From: an uncultured Verrucomicrobiota bacterium
GTDB lineage: Bacteria > Verrucomicrobiota > Kiritimatiellia > RFP12 > UBA3636
NCBI GenBank assembly: GCA_946534105.1
Contig: CAMNCG010000014.1
Coordinates: forward strand, 1-35,724
Direction of reading: 5' to 3'
DNA: 35,724 bases
Position numbers and translations under genes: made by a program. The notes beneath the pieces were generated by a model. It had not been told where the DNA came from, did not search any database, and saw nothing but the letters and a program-made list of their open reading frames with translations. Positions 23,393 through 30,973 of this stretch are shown here, piece by piece. How positions within the stretch are numbered: the first letter of the stretch is position 1; each line of letters starts with the position of its first letter.

Positions 23393-25069
23393 ATGAAAAC
23401 CTCGATCATCTCCCTTCTCGGCTCGACGCTGGACGCGCACGGGCCGCGCGGCAAGGACCGCTGGAACGCGTGGCGCCCGAACGTGGCGCTCGCGATGCAG
23501 GAGGATCTGCACTTCGACGAGTTCCACCTGCTCTACCAGTCGCAGTTCAAGGGGCTGGCCGACAGCGTGGTCCGCGACATCAGGACGGCCTCGCCGGACA
23601 CGGTGGTCGTCCCCGAGCTCATGGAGTTCGACGACCCGTGGGATTTCGGGGAGGTTTACGGCAAGCTCTACGACTACGCGCTCGCGCGGCGGTTCGACCG
23701 CGAGGAGCGCGACTGGTATGTCCACATCACCACTGGCTCGCACGTGGCGCAGATCTGCCTGTTTCTGCTCAACGAGTCGCACCACCTGCCCGGCAAGCTC
23801 GTGCAGACGTCGCCATCGGGAAATGGGTCGAAGCGCAACTGCGGGCCTCGCGGAACCTATCGCGTAATCGACCTGGAGCTTTCGCGCTACGACGCGCTCG
23901 CGCGCCGATTCGCGAGCGAGAAGCGCGACGACATCACGTCGCTCAAGGGAGGCATCGAGACGCGCAACGCGGCGTTCAACGCGCTCATCGAGACGGTGGA
24001 GCGCGTGGCCGTGCGCTCGCGCGACCCGATCCTGCTCACGGGGCCGACGGGCGCGGGCAAGTCGCAGCTAGCGCGGCGCGTCTATGAGCTGCGGAAGGCC
24101 AAGGGGCTGCTTCAGGGCGCGTTCGTGGACGTGAACTGCGCGACTCTGCGCGGCGATCAGGCCACAAGCGCGCTCTTCGGCCACCGCAAGGGAGCCTACA
24201 CGGGCGCGGCGGCGGACCGTCCGGGCCTGCTGAAGGCGGCGGACGGCGGGCTGCTCTTCCTCGACGAAATCGGCGAGCTTGGCGCCGACGAGCAGGCGAT
24301 GCTTCTGCGCGCGATCGAGGAGAAGCGCTTCCTGCCGCTCGGTTCGGACAAGGAGGCGGAGAGCGACTTCCAGCTCATTTGCGGCACCAACCGCGACCTG
24401 CGCGCCGACGTCGCGGCCGGGCGCTTCCGCGAGGACCTGCTTTCGCGCATCGACCTGTGGAGCTTCCGCCTGCCGGGCCTGGCGGATCGGCGCGAGGACA
24501 TCGAGCCGAACCTCGACTACGAGCTGGAGCAGTGGAACGCGCGCACGGGCAAGCGCCTGTCCTTCAACAAGGAGGCGCGCCGCCGGTTCCTCGCCTGGGC
24601 GCTCGACCCCGCCACGCCGTGGCGCGGGAACTTCCGCGAGTTCAACGCATGCGTGACGCGCCTCGCGACGCTCGCCGACGGCGGCCGGATCGCGGTCGCG
24701 GACGTCGAGGCGGAGATCGCGCGGTCGCATGTCGCAAGTTCCAAGTCGCATGTCGAAAGCCGGACCTGCAACTCGCGACCTGCGACATGCGACGCCGCCG
24801 AAGGCGGCCAGCGACTTTCGGACCCGCTCGCGGACGTCCTCGGTGCGGACTTCGCGGAGCGTTTCGACCGGTTTGATCTGGCGCAGCTGCGCGACGTGGC
24901 TGAAGTGTGCCGCGCGAGCCGCACCGCGGCGGAGGCCGGCAAGAGGCTCTTCGCCGTGTCGCGCCTCGCCAAAAAGACCGCGAACGACTCCGACCGCCTC
25001 GCCAAGTACCTGGCGAAGTTCGGGCTGTCCTTCAGGACGCTCGCCGCCGGCCGCCAACCTGCGAACTAA
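23393..25069 (+). CDS. rtcR: RtcR, sigma-54-dependent activator of RNA repair genes (CARF + AAA+)
   Basis: RtcR activates the rtcBA RNA-repair operon when its CARF domain senses RNA-end ligands. The 558-residue protein has the N-terminal CARF-like domain (MKTSIISLLGSTLDAHGPRG; WYVHITTGSHVAQICLFLL), then the AAA+ domain: Walker A GPTGAGKS (about residues 217-224), the sigma-54 contact loop GAYTGA (about 267-272; usual GAFTGA), Walker B LLFLDEIGEL (about 287-296) and FREDLLSRIDLWSFRLPGL. The C-terminal HTH is near RTAAEAGKRLFAVSR. It is ~25 residues longer than E. coli RtcR as I recall it, explained by a repeat-coded linker at 24724-24793. No intact rtcB or rtcA lies in the window; only rtcB shards at 10997-11105. 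Confidence 0.93.
   Translation: MKTSIISLLGSTLDAHGPRGKDRWNAWRPNVALAMQEDLHFDEFHLLYQSQFKGLADSVVRDIRTASPDTVVVPELMEFDDPWDFGEVYGKLYDYALARRFDREERDWYVHITTGSHVAQICLFLLNESHHLPGKLVQTSPSGNGSKRNCGPRGTYRVIDLELSRYDALARRFASEKRDDITSLKGGIETRNAAFNALIETVERVAVRSRDPILLTGPTGAGKSQLARRVYELRKAKGLLQGAFVDVNCATLRGDQATSALFGHRKGAYTGAAADRPGLLKAADGGLLFLDEIGELGADEQAMLLRAIEEKRFLPLGSDKEAESDFQLICGTNRDLRADVAAGRFREDLLSRIDLWSFRLPGLADRREDIEPNLDYELEQWNARTGKRLSFNKEARRRFLAWALDPATPWRGNFREFNACVTRLATLADGGRIAVADVEAEIARSHVASSKSHVESRTCNSRPATCDAAEGGQRLSDPLADVLGADFAERFDRFDLAQLRDVAEVCRASRTAAEAGKRLFAVSRLAKKTANDSDRLAKYLAKFGLSFRTLAAGRQPAN
24724..24793 (+). repeat. 7-bp repeats forming an inverted repeat inside rtcR
   Basis: Ten consecutive 7-mers: GTCGCAT, GTCGCAA, GTTCCAA, GTCGCAT, GTCGAAA, GCCGGAC, CTGCAAC, TCGCGAC, CTGCGAC, ATGCGAC. 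The second half is largely the reverse complement of the first, so the tract can fold into a long imperfect hairpin. It encodes the linker SHVASSKSHVESRTCNSRPA between the AAA+ domain and the HTH. The tract seems inserted, since related RtcR proteins have no such segment. Confidence 0.9.
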
Positions 25070-25070
25070 T

Positions 25071-26705
25071 ATGAAAACTCCGCTCCAGACCCTCGTCGCG
25101 CTCGTCGCTGTTTCCGCGCGGGCCGGAATCCTCCTTCCGGACACCTATCAGGAGATGGTTCCGGCGCGGGATGGCGTCCGCCTCTTCACCTACGGCATCA
25201 AGCCTCGGGCGGGGCGGAAGATGCCCGTGGCAATTCTCCGCACCCCATACGTCGACGACAAGCCGGTGAACATGACCGCGTTCGCGATGATGTCGGCGCC
25301 CGCGTATCACCGGGGCTATCTCACGCTCATGCAGCACTGTCGCGGCAGGGGACGCAGCGAAGGGCACTGGGTCCCGTTCGAGGACGAGCGCGAGGACGGC
25401 CTCGCGCTTCTGGACTGGATCAGGAGCCAGCCGTGGTACAACGGCGAAATCTTTCTCGTGGGCGGAAGCTATCACTCTTCGGCCCATTGGGCCTGGCTCG
25501 ACACGAATCCGCCGGACGTCAAGGGCGGCTGGCTGCCGATCATGGACGTCGATGCCTACAACGCCAGCTACCGCAACGGCTTTTTCAAGACCGGACTCAT
25601 CGGCGAATGGATGCTCTCGCTCTACCATCCGTCGGGCGAAAGGGCCGATGCGGACAAGTCCGCGAGCCTGCGGGACTTTCCGCTCGCCGACTTCTCCGGG
25701 CGCTTCTGGGGCGTGCGCGACGAGGTCCTGGACGGCATTCTGGCGCATCCGCGCCGCGACGACCCGTTCTGGCGCTCCGACGCGCCGGGAAGCGCCTCCG
25801 ACGGAATCGACGCGTTCAGGAAATCGACCATGCCCCTGCTGCTTCTCACCGGGGCCTTCGACCTCTTCGCCGAGGGCATGACTGAGATGTGGCGCACTGC
25901 GCCGAAGGAGCGGCTGGCGAATTGCTCGTTCATCGTGAACGCCTTCGACCACGGCCTGAAGGTCGCCCCGGAAATGCGGCGGACCCTCGCGCGCTTCAAG
26001 GACGGTGAGGGCCTTTCCTCGCCGATGCGGATGTTCGATTGGTTCGACTACTGCCGGACGGGCCGGCCATGCCGCTTTGCGCCCCCGGGAAAGGTGCGCC
26101 TATACGCGCTCTGGGAAGAGCGGTGGATCGAGTCCGACGGATTCGGGGAGGGGACTCGACGCATCGACCTCCCGCTCGGCGTCGGAGTCCGCTCCTGGAC
26201 ATACGATCCGCTGCGCGAGCCGCCCGGGTTTCCGGGATCGGCGGCCGGATGCTTCGGCGGAATGCAACTGCAGCCGGAGCCGGACTTCCACGACGACGTG
26301 GCGTCGTTCGTGCTGCCGCCCGCGGAGGAGCGGACCGACGTCCTCGGGCACATGGAGGCGCATCTCGCCGTGACGAGCGACTGCGAGGACACCTGTTTCT
26401 TCGTGCGCGTCAGCGTGGGAAAGCGCGACGGGAATTGGTATCTGCTGCGCGACGACCTGCGGTCGCTTTGCGGCGACGGCTCGGACTACGCGCCGGGCGA
26501 GGAGAAGCTGCTGGCGTTCCGGTTCGACCACCTGGCGTTTCGGCTGGAGCCGGGAGACAGGCTGCGCGTCGATGTCGCCAGCGCCTGCCCGCAGTTCGCG
26601 CCGCACGGCAACGTCCGCGGCGACCAGGCCCTCGTGCGGCAGCCCAAAGTCGCGCGCAACTCCGTCCGCGCCGAGGCCTCCACGCTGACGCTTTTCGCGG
26701 AATGA
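25071..26705 (+). CDS. secreted CocE/NonD-family (S15-like) alpha/beta hydrolase
   Basis: The 544-residue protein starts with a signal peptide (MKTPLQTLVALVAVSARAG). The family's N-terminal segment (RDGVRLFTYGIKP, PVAILRTPY) and the catalytic triad are visible: Ser133 in GGSYHS, Asp264 in GAFDLF and His294 in FDHGLK. The C-terminal jelly-roll domain is recognised by ERTDVLGHMEAHLAVTSDCE, FFVRVSVGKRDG and LEPGDRLRVDVASACPQF. Such enzymes cleave X-Pro peptides or esters/amides; the substrate is unknown. The ATG is one base after the rtcR stop (TAATATG), so the two are cotranscribed, an odd pairing for an RNA-repair regulator. Confidence 0.9.
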   Translation: MKTPLQTLVALVAVSARAGILLPDTYQEMVPARDGVRLFTYGIKPRAGRKMPVAILRTPYVDDKPVNMTAFAMMSAPAYHRGYLTLMQHCRGRGRSEGHWVPFEDEREDGLALLDWIRSQPWYNGEIFLVGGSYHSSAHWAWLDTNPPDVKGGWLPIMDVDAYNASYRNGFFKTGLIGEWMLSLYHPSGERADADKSASLRDFPLADFSGRFWGVRDEVLDGILAHPRRDDPFWRSDAPGSASDGIDAFRKSTMPLLLLTGAFDLFAEGMTEMWRTAPKERLANCSFIVNAFDHGLKVAPEMRRTLARFKDGEGLSSPMRMFDWFDYCRTGRPCRFAPPGKVRLYALWEERWIESDGFGEGTRRIDLPLGVGVRSWTYDPLREPPGFPGSAAGCFGGMQLQPEPDFHDDVASFVLPPAEERTDVLGHMEAHLAVTSDCEDTCFFVRVSVGKRDGNWYLLRDDLRSLCGDGSDYAPGEEKLLAFRFDHLAFRLEPGDRLRVDVASACPQFAPHGNVRGDQALVRQPKVARNSVRAEASTLTLFAE

Positions 26706-26718
26706 CGCCGCCCCCGGC

Positions 26719-26736
26719 GCGGAAACGCATTTCCGC
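26719..26736. terminator. weak hairpin between convergent genes
   Basis: GCGGAAA-CGCA-TTTCCGC is a perfect 7-bp stem in the 87-bp gap between the hydrolase stop (26705) and the vapC-like stop (26793). There is no T-run on either side, so a bidirectional terminator is only a guess from position. Confidence 0.3.
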
Positions 26737-26792
26737 CATCCGTCGCGAGCAGGGAAAGGTCGCGGCCACGATTCGCCGAAATGAAACCGACC

Positions 26793-27191
26793 CTACGCCA
26801 CGACCACCGCGCCGGGAATCTTGCGGAACGATTTTTCGCAGGAAACCGTCCGGAATCCTTCCGCGGCGTATCCGTCGGCGATCATGCGGTCCACGAGACC
26901 GGGCGACATCCGCGCCGCGTTCGGCTCGGCAAGCGCCGCCTTGGCGCCGTCGGAAAAACGGAAGCCCGCCGCCTGGGAAAGGGACCGCAAATCGGAAATC
27001 GCGTTTTCCTTTGTGGAACAGTAGTGGTATTGCAACGCATGATACGCTTCGCAGACCACGGTATCCGACACGTGGAGGATTCCACCTTCCGCGACGATGC
27101 CTTGAAGAGTCTCGGCCACTTTTTCGGCAAGCGCCGGGGGATCGGTCGTGAGGATGCGCAGGAGCGCGGAGGTGTCCAGACCGTATTCCAT
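26793..27191 (-). CDS. PIN-domain ribonuclease toxin (VapC-like)
   Basis: The 132-residue protein has the PIN acidic residues: Asp6 in YGLDTSALLRIL, Glu48 in VVCEAYHAL and Asp101 in LVDRMIADGYA. The fourth position is SCEKSF instead of the usual TxDxxF, so the last Asp is replaced by Glu119. PIN toxins cut tRNA or rRNA. It overlaps the antitoxin gene by one base (TGATG). It runs tail-to-tail into the secreted hydrolase gene. Confidence 0.88.
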   Translation of the reverse strand: MEYGLDTSALLRILTTDPPALAEKVAETLQGIVAEGGILHVSDTVVCEAYHALQYHYCSTKENAISDLRSLSQAAGFRFSDGAKAALAEPNAARMSPGLVDRMIADGYAAEGFRTVSCEKSFRKIPGAVVVA

Positions 27192-27544
27192 CACTCGATT
27201 CCCTCCCGGATGCGACTCTCCCTCTCGGCCCATTCGGCTTTGCGGCCTTCGGTGATGCTTTTCCGAATGGATTCCATGTCGTGCGGAACGTCATGTCGGA
27301 CATGCACTCTGGCCAGACCGAACCACGGCGGAAACTTCTTTCCTTTCTGCGGGGCGACGGATTGTTCCGGTTTCGGCTCGTCTTGGACGGGGGTGTCCTC
27401 CACGATCTGCCGGGCGGCGGCACCGCCGTCGATCCAGTTCTGGAAAAACATCATCGTCACGCCGCGCATCGTGCGCCCTTCGAGGGCGCATTTCGATTTC
27501 ACGCGGCGGAGCATCGGGTCGGGGATGTCAAGTGTGGTGCGCAT
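27191..27544 (-). CDS. RHH-type antitoxin partner of the PIN toxin
   Basis: The 117-residue protein begins MRTTLDIPDPMLRRVKSKCA and GRTMRGVTMMFFQNWID, the strand-helix-helix arrangement typical of small VapB-type antitoxins. The rest is a long proline/charged linker and the helix SIRKSITEGRKAEWAERESR for toxin binding. The start at 27544 lies 7 nt after the -10 box of a strong promoter and has no Shine-Dalgarno, suggesting a leaderless message. Confidence 0.85.
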   Translation of the reverse strand: MRTTLDIPDPMLRRVKSKCALEGRTMRGVTMMFFQNWIDGGAAARQIVEDTPVQDEPKPEQSVAPQKGKKFPPWFGLARVHVRHDVPHDMESIRKSITEGRKAEWAERESRIREGIE

Positions 27545-27551
27545 GCGGGGA

Positions 27552-27580
27552 AGGATACGTGAATGTGCGTTTCATGTCAA
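27552..27580 (-). promoter_or_regulatory. strong promoter of the PIN/RHH toxin-antitoxin pair
   Basis: On the minus strand a perfect TTGACA (27575-27580), 17 bp, then TATCCT (27552-27557). ATG follows after 7 nt. The region towards the sigma factor gene (27581-27721) holds a possible TATAGT box at 27691-27696 on the + strand and nothing else. Confidence 0.65.
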
Positions 27581-27721
27581 TGCATATCGGCGTCTTTGTG
27601 AACAGGGGCGTCGCTCGTTTCGATTTTTCCCGGACCGCTGCGATGTTTTTTTCAATCGCGGCGACTATCCAATGGCCCTTGGTCGTCGTTTATAGTGTGG
27701 AAGGGGTTGCACTTCCCGGAA

Positions 27722-30700
27722 ATGGACATCGTCGAAGAACTGCGGAGAGACCGCGAAAGCGGGGCAAAACGGCTTGTAAACGAATACAAGGCCGGCATGA
27801 TGTCGCTTGCGATGCGATTTTGCGCCGACGAGTCGAGCGCCGAGGAACTGGTGAACGCCACGTTCGCGAAAGTCGTGGCCAACATCGACGGCTATCTGGA
27901 GCAGTCCGCCTTCTTCGCCTGGATGTGCCAGATTCTCACGAACCTGTATCGCGACAGCGTCAAGCGCACGGCGCGCAAAAACGAGATCCTTTCCGGCGAC
28001 GTGCCGGACATGCCCGACGACGACGCGCGCGATGAGATTTTCCGCAATGTGGACCATTCGCTGCTCAGGGACGCGATCGAGACGCTTCCGAAGGAAATGA
28101 AGGAGGCGATCATGCTGCACTACATCGCCGATCAGCCGATCGGCGTGGTGGCGAGATTTTTGCGCCTGCCGGTCAGCACGGTCAAATGGAGGCTTTACGC
28201 GGCGCGCCGGGAACTGTCCCGGCGCCTCGGCGCCAAAGTCAGCGAAACGGCCAGGAAGCCCGGCGGCAAGGCGCTGCTGCTCGCGCTGGCGCTCGCCTGC
28301 ACCGCTGCGCTGGGCGCCGCGGTTTGGAGCCTCGCCTCCGGGTGGGGCGAGCCGTCCCGGCGAGCCGACGCGACTTGGACCAGCGAGACCGGCGAGACGG
28401 GCGGGACGGGCGGGACCGGCGCGACCGGCGGGACGGACGCTATGGACGCGACTGGCGAGACTGACCTTTCAACTTTTCAACCTTTCAACTTTTCAACCGA
28501 ACAGGGAGACACCATGAACACACGCACGCTTCTCGCGCCGTTCGCGGCGCTTTCGCTGGCGGCGGCCATGCCGGCGTCCGCAGACATTTACGTCGCCAAA
28601 AACGGCAGTGACACCAATCCCGGCACGAGCGCGGATGCGCCGAAGCTCACCATTCAGGCCGGGATCGACGCCGCGCCTGACGGAAGCGTTGTGCATGTCG
28701 CTCCCGGCATCTACGACGACTTCACCGAGAGCGCCGCGCTAGGGCGGGCATGCGTTGTCATAACGAACAAGGCCGTGACCCTCACGGCGAGCGGCGGCAG
28801 GGCCGAAACGGTCATCCTCGGCCGCCGCCAGCCGGGGACGGACCACGGCATGGGGCCGGACGCGGTGCGTGGCATCGTGGCGACCAACGCCGCGAACACG
28901 GTAATCTCCGGTTTCACGATCCGCAACGGCTGCACGGCCCTTGGATCCAGCGGTGCTTCCGACATTCTGCATTCGGGTGGCGGCGTGTACACCACAGGCA
29001 GTCGGGACGTGGCCTTTTACGTCGTCGATTGCGACATTCAGGCGTGTTCGGCCGAATACGGCGGCGGTGCCAATGGCGGCCGATTCGTCCGGTGCCGCTT
29101 CACTGGCTGCATGGCCGCCTATGCGGCATCGGCCGCGAACAACATCAGGGCGTTCAGCACGGTGTTCGCCGGCAACCGCTCCTCCGATCTCCGGTCGCGG
29201 TTCAACAGCGTCGGCGTTCTCCGCCGCCCTTACATTGTGAACTGCACAATGGCATTCAACGAAGGAACGCCTTTCATCAATCTTGATGACAACTACGCCA
29301 TCAACTGCATCGTCGTCGGGCATACGGCCGCAATGGACGGCACTTCAGCTGGCAAGCTCGTCAATTGCGCCACGGATGCGGCGAACGCCTCCTCGTCCTG
29401 TGTGCAAATCACGTCGGACGACCTCTTCTCTCCCGCCACGGGCGACTGGCGGCTGAAGACCGACTCCGTCGCCATCGGCGCAGGAGATGCATCCAAAGTC
29501 ACAAAGAACATGGCCTCGGCATACACGGGAACCGATCTGCTCGGTAACCAGCGCAAGACGGGCGACGCCGTGAACTGCGGCGCGGTCGAGGCGTCGGCGA
29601 CGGCGGTCGAGACGGGCGCGTCGTTTGTCTCGTGCGCCCCGCAATACGGGTTGATGGCGGTCGATGGTGCCGCCACGGCGAGCGCCGTGCCGCTCCCGCT
29701 CCGCGTAGAGTCGCTTCCCGCCGAGCCTACGGTCTCCTTCCTGCCGGTTGACGGCTATGGAATGGTTGTCCTGACAAGCAGCGCCGGGGCCGGGGAGGCG
29801 CATTGGCCACTCATGGACGAGACGGTGCCGATGCGCATCGCCGCCGCATCCGCGACCGCCGTCACGAATACCCTGCTCGCCGGTACCGTCTACCATGTCG
29901 CGCCGTCCGGAGACGACGCGCATGGCAAAGGATCGGAGGCAGTACCCTACGCCACGTTCGCAAAAGCCATGACCCTTGACAACGCGGCCAAGTTGATTCT
30001 GGCGCACCCCGGAAACTACGGGCATCTCGTTCCGTCCTACTACCGCGGCAGCAACCGCGTGGAGATCGCGAAGAACAACGTCCGCATCAAAGCCGTCGCG
30101 GGACCGGCGGCTACCGTGATTCCCGGCGCGGCCGACCCGGCTGGCGAGTCCGGTTTGGGCGCCGGTGCCGTCCGATGCATCGCATTTAAGGAAAATCTCG
30201 CGGCCATTCAGGGATTCACGCTTCGCGGCGGCCGCACAGCGACGGGAACAGGGACGTCGGCGCGCGGTGGCGGCGCCCAAATCGAGAACCAATCTGGAAG
30301 CGTGCTGGACTGCGTGATAGAGGACTGCATCGGCGCGTGGGGCAGCGCGATTGCTTCGGGCTCCGGCGGCGGACATGCCGTGCGTTGCACCGTCCGCAAC
30401 TGCTCCGTCCCGGCGGGCGCGAACGCCAACTACGCCATCGCGCTCAATGCGAATCTCGACACGTGCCTCTTCTACGGCAATTCGTTACCGTCGGAAGCGA
30501 CGAGCTCGACGGTGATCGGCCCGAACTGCAACGCTCGGTTCTGCACGGTTGCCGGAACGTCCTCGCCCTTCGGGGCGTTTTCGCAAAGAGCAAGTGCATG
30601 GAACTGCGTTGTAGCTGACACGATGGGCGGCGGCGTGGATCTGCCGTGGAGCAGCGGCGGAGCATACAACTTCACGTCCGGCCTTTTCAAAACAAGCACG

Positions 30701-30955
30701 CAGGACGCTTCCAACTACGCCACTTCCGTCCAGGGCAATCCCAAGTTCGCGAACGCGGCGATGGATGACTACCGCCTCCGCGACCGCTCTGCGGCCATCT
30801 CCGCCGGTTCGCTCGAATTCGTGACGGATCGGAACCTCGCGGACGTGACGGGCATGAAATACGCATTCATCGATTTCGTGGCGGGAACGTGCGTCGCCGG
30901 TTGCTACGCTGAAATCGCAACGACGCCCGACGTCACGGTCATCAGCATTCGGTAG
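27722..30955 (+). CDS. ECF-like sigma factor with TM tail, in frame with a secreted beta-helix protein
   Basis: One uninterrupted frame of 1077 codons. Residues 1-85 are sigma-70 region 2 (SSAEELVNATFAKVVANIDG; AFFAWMCQILTNLYRDSVKR), 114-168 region 4 (IETLPKEMKEAIMLHYIADQ; LPVSTVKWRLYAARREL). A single TM helix follows at about 184-206 (ALLLALALACTAALGAAVWS). A Gly/Thr-rich repeat and an 8-bp repeat tract (to about residue 259) lead into M265, which starts a separate signal peptide and the beta-helix protein. The sigma part should bind core RNA polymerase while tethered to the membrane. ATG 27722 is preferred over GTG 27695, which lies in a -10-like TATAGT. A two-hydrophobic-segment fusion would place the beta-helix on the wrong side of the membrane, so separate translation from 28514 is likely. 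Confidence 0.75.
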   Translation: MDIVEELRRDRESGAKRLVNEYKAGMMSLAMRFCADESSAEELVNATFAKVVANIDGYLEQSAFFAWMCQILTNLYRDSVKRTARKNEILSGDVPDMPDDDARDEIFRNVDHSLLRDAIETLPKEMKEAIMLHYIADQPIGVVARFLRLPVSTVKWRLYAARRELSRRLGAKVSETARKPGGKALLLALALACTAALGAAVWSLASGWGEPSRRADATWTSETGETGGTGGTGATGGTDAMDATGETDLSTFQPFNFSTEQGDTMNTRTLLAPFAALSLAAAMPASADIYVAKNGSDTNPGTSADAPKLTIQAGIDAAPDGSVVHVAPGIYDDFTESAALGRACVVITNKAVTLTASGGRAETVILGRRQPGTDHGMGPDAVRGIVATNAANTVISGFTIRNGCTALGSSGASDILHSGGGVYTTGSRDVAFYVVDCDIQACSAEYGGGANGGRFVRCRFTGCMAAYAASAANNIRAFSTVFAGNRSSDLRSRFNSVGVLRRPYIVNCTMAFNEGTPFINLDDNYAINCIVVGHTAAMDGTSAGKLVNCATDAANASSSCVQITSDDLFSPATGDWRLKTDSVAIGAGDASKVTKNMASAYTGTDLLGNQRKTGDAVNCGAVEASATAVETGASFVSCAPQYGLMAVDGAATASAVPLPLRVESLPAEPTVSFLPVDGYGMVVLTSSAGAGEAHWPLMDETVPMRIAAASATAVTNTLLAGTVYHVAPSGDDAHGKGSEAVPYATFAKAMTLDNAAKLILAHPGNYGHLVPSYYRGSNRVEIAKNNVRIKAVAGPAATVIPGAADPAGESGLGAGAVRCIAFKENLAAIQGFTLRGGRTATGTGTSARGGGAQIENQSGSVLDCVIEDCIGAWGSAIASGSGGGHAVRCTVRNCSVPAGANANYAIALNANLDTCLFYGNSLPSEATSSTVIGPNCNARFCTVAGTSSPFGAFSQRASAWNCVVADTMGGGVDLPWSSGGAYNFTSGLFKTSTQDASNYATSVQGNPKFANAAMDDYRLRDRSAAISAGSLEFVTDRNLADVTGMKYAFIDFVAGTCVAGCYAEIATTPDVTVISIR
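28384..28464 (+). repeat. 9-bp minisatellite in the sigma factor tail
   Basis: Nine 9-bp units of the type CGGGACGGG/CGAGACCGG/CGCGACCGG run without a gap, encoding ETG-GTG-ATG-like triplets (SETGETGGTGGTGATGGTDA). They abut the 8-bp tract that follows, so two minisatellites of different period are joined. Confidence 0.9.
28462..28497 (+). repeat. 8-bp tandem repeats between sigma factor and beta-helix protein
   Basis: TGACCTTT, CAACTTTT, CAACCTTT, CAACTTTT, CAAC: about four and a half units, ending 16 nt before the ATG at 28514 and followed by GGGAGA as ribosome-binding site. Eight is not a multiple of three, so each gain or loss shifts the sigma frame. Confidence 0.95.
28514..30955 (+). 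CDS. secreted right-handed beta-helix protein (internal start)
   Basis: ATG 28514 follows GGGAGA and opens a clear signal peptide (MNTRTLLAPFAALSLAAAMP, cleavage after ASA). The 813-residue product has two similar halves. Each begins with a DUF1565-like segment (IYVAKNGSDTNPGTSADAPK; VYHVAPSGDDAHGKGSEAVP), continues with VISGFTIRNG or IQGFTLRGG and a parallel beta-helix with regularly placed Cys (FVRCRFTGCMA; AVRCTVRNCSV), and closes with GNP-F or DWRLKTDS/DYRLRDRS plus AIGAG/AISAG, as in many PVC and Bacteroidota surface proteins. It probably binds or cleaves polysaccharide, or acts as an adhesin; no catalytic site is evident. It can also be read as the C-terminal part of the sigma factor frame. 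Confidence 0.72.
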   Translation: MNTRTLLAPFAALSLAAAMPASADIYVAKNGSDTNPGTSADAPKLTIQAGIDAAPDGSVVHVAPGIYDDFTESAALGRACVVITNKAVTLTASGGRAETVILGRRQPGTDHGMGPDAVRGIVATNAANTVISGFTIRNGCTALGSSGASDILHSGGGVYTTGSRDVAFYVVDCDIQACSAEYGGGANGGRFVRCRFTGCMAAYAASAANNIRAFSTVFAGNRSSDLRSRFNSVGVLRRPYIVNCTMAFNEGTPFINLDDNYAINCIVVGHTAAMDGTSAGKLVNCATDAANASSSCVQITSDDLFSPATGDWRLKTDSVAIGAGDASKVTKNMASAYTGTDLLGNQRKTGDAVNCGAVEASATAVETGASFVSCAPQYGLMAVDGAATASAVPLPLRVESLPAEPTVSFLPVDGYGMVVLTSSAGAGEAHWPLMDETVPMRIAAASATAVTNTLLAGTVYHVAPSGDDAHGKGSEAVPYATFAKAMTLDNAAKLILAHPGNYGHLVPSYYRGSNRVEIAKNNVRIKAVAGPAATVIPGAADPAGESGLGAGAVRCIAFKENLAAIQGFTLRGGRTATGTGTSARGGGAQIENQSGSVLDCVIEDCIGAWGSAIASGSGGGHAVRCTVRNCSVPAGANANYAIALNANLDTCLFYGNSLPSEATSSTVIGPNCNARFCTVAGTSSPFGAFSQRASAWNCVVADTMGGGVDLPWSSGGAYNFTSGLFKTSTQDASNYATSVQGNPKFANAAMDDYRLRDRSAAISAGSLEFVTDRNLADVTGMKYAFIDFVAGTCVAGCYAEIATTPDVTVISIR

Positions 30956-30973
30956 GCGAAAAGAAATTTGGCT

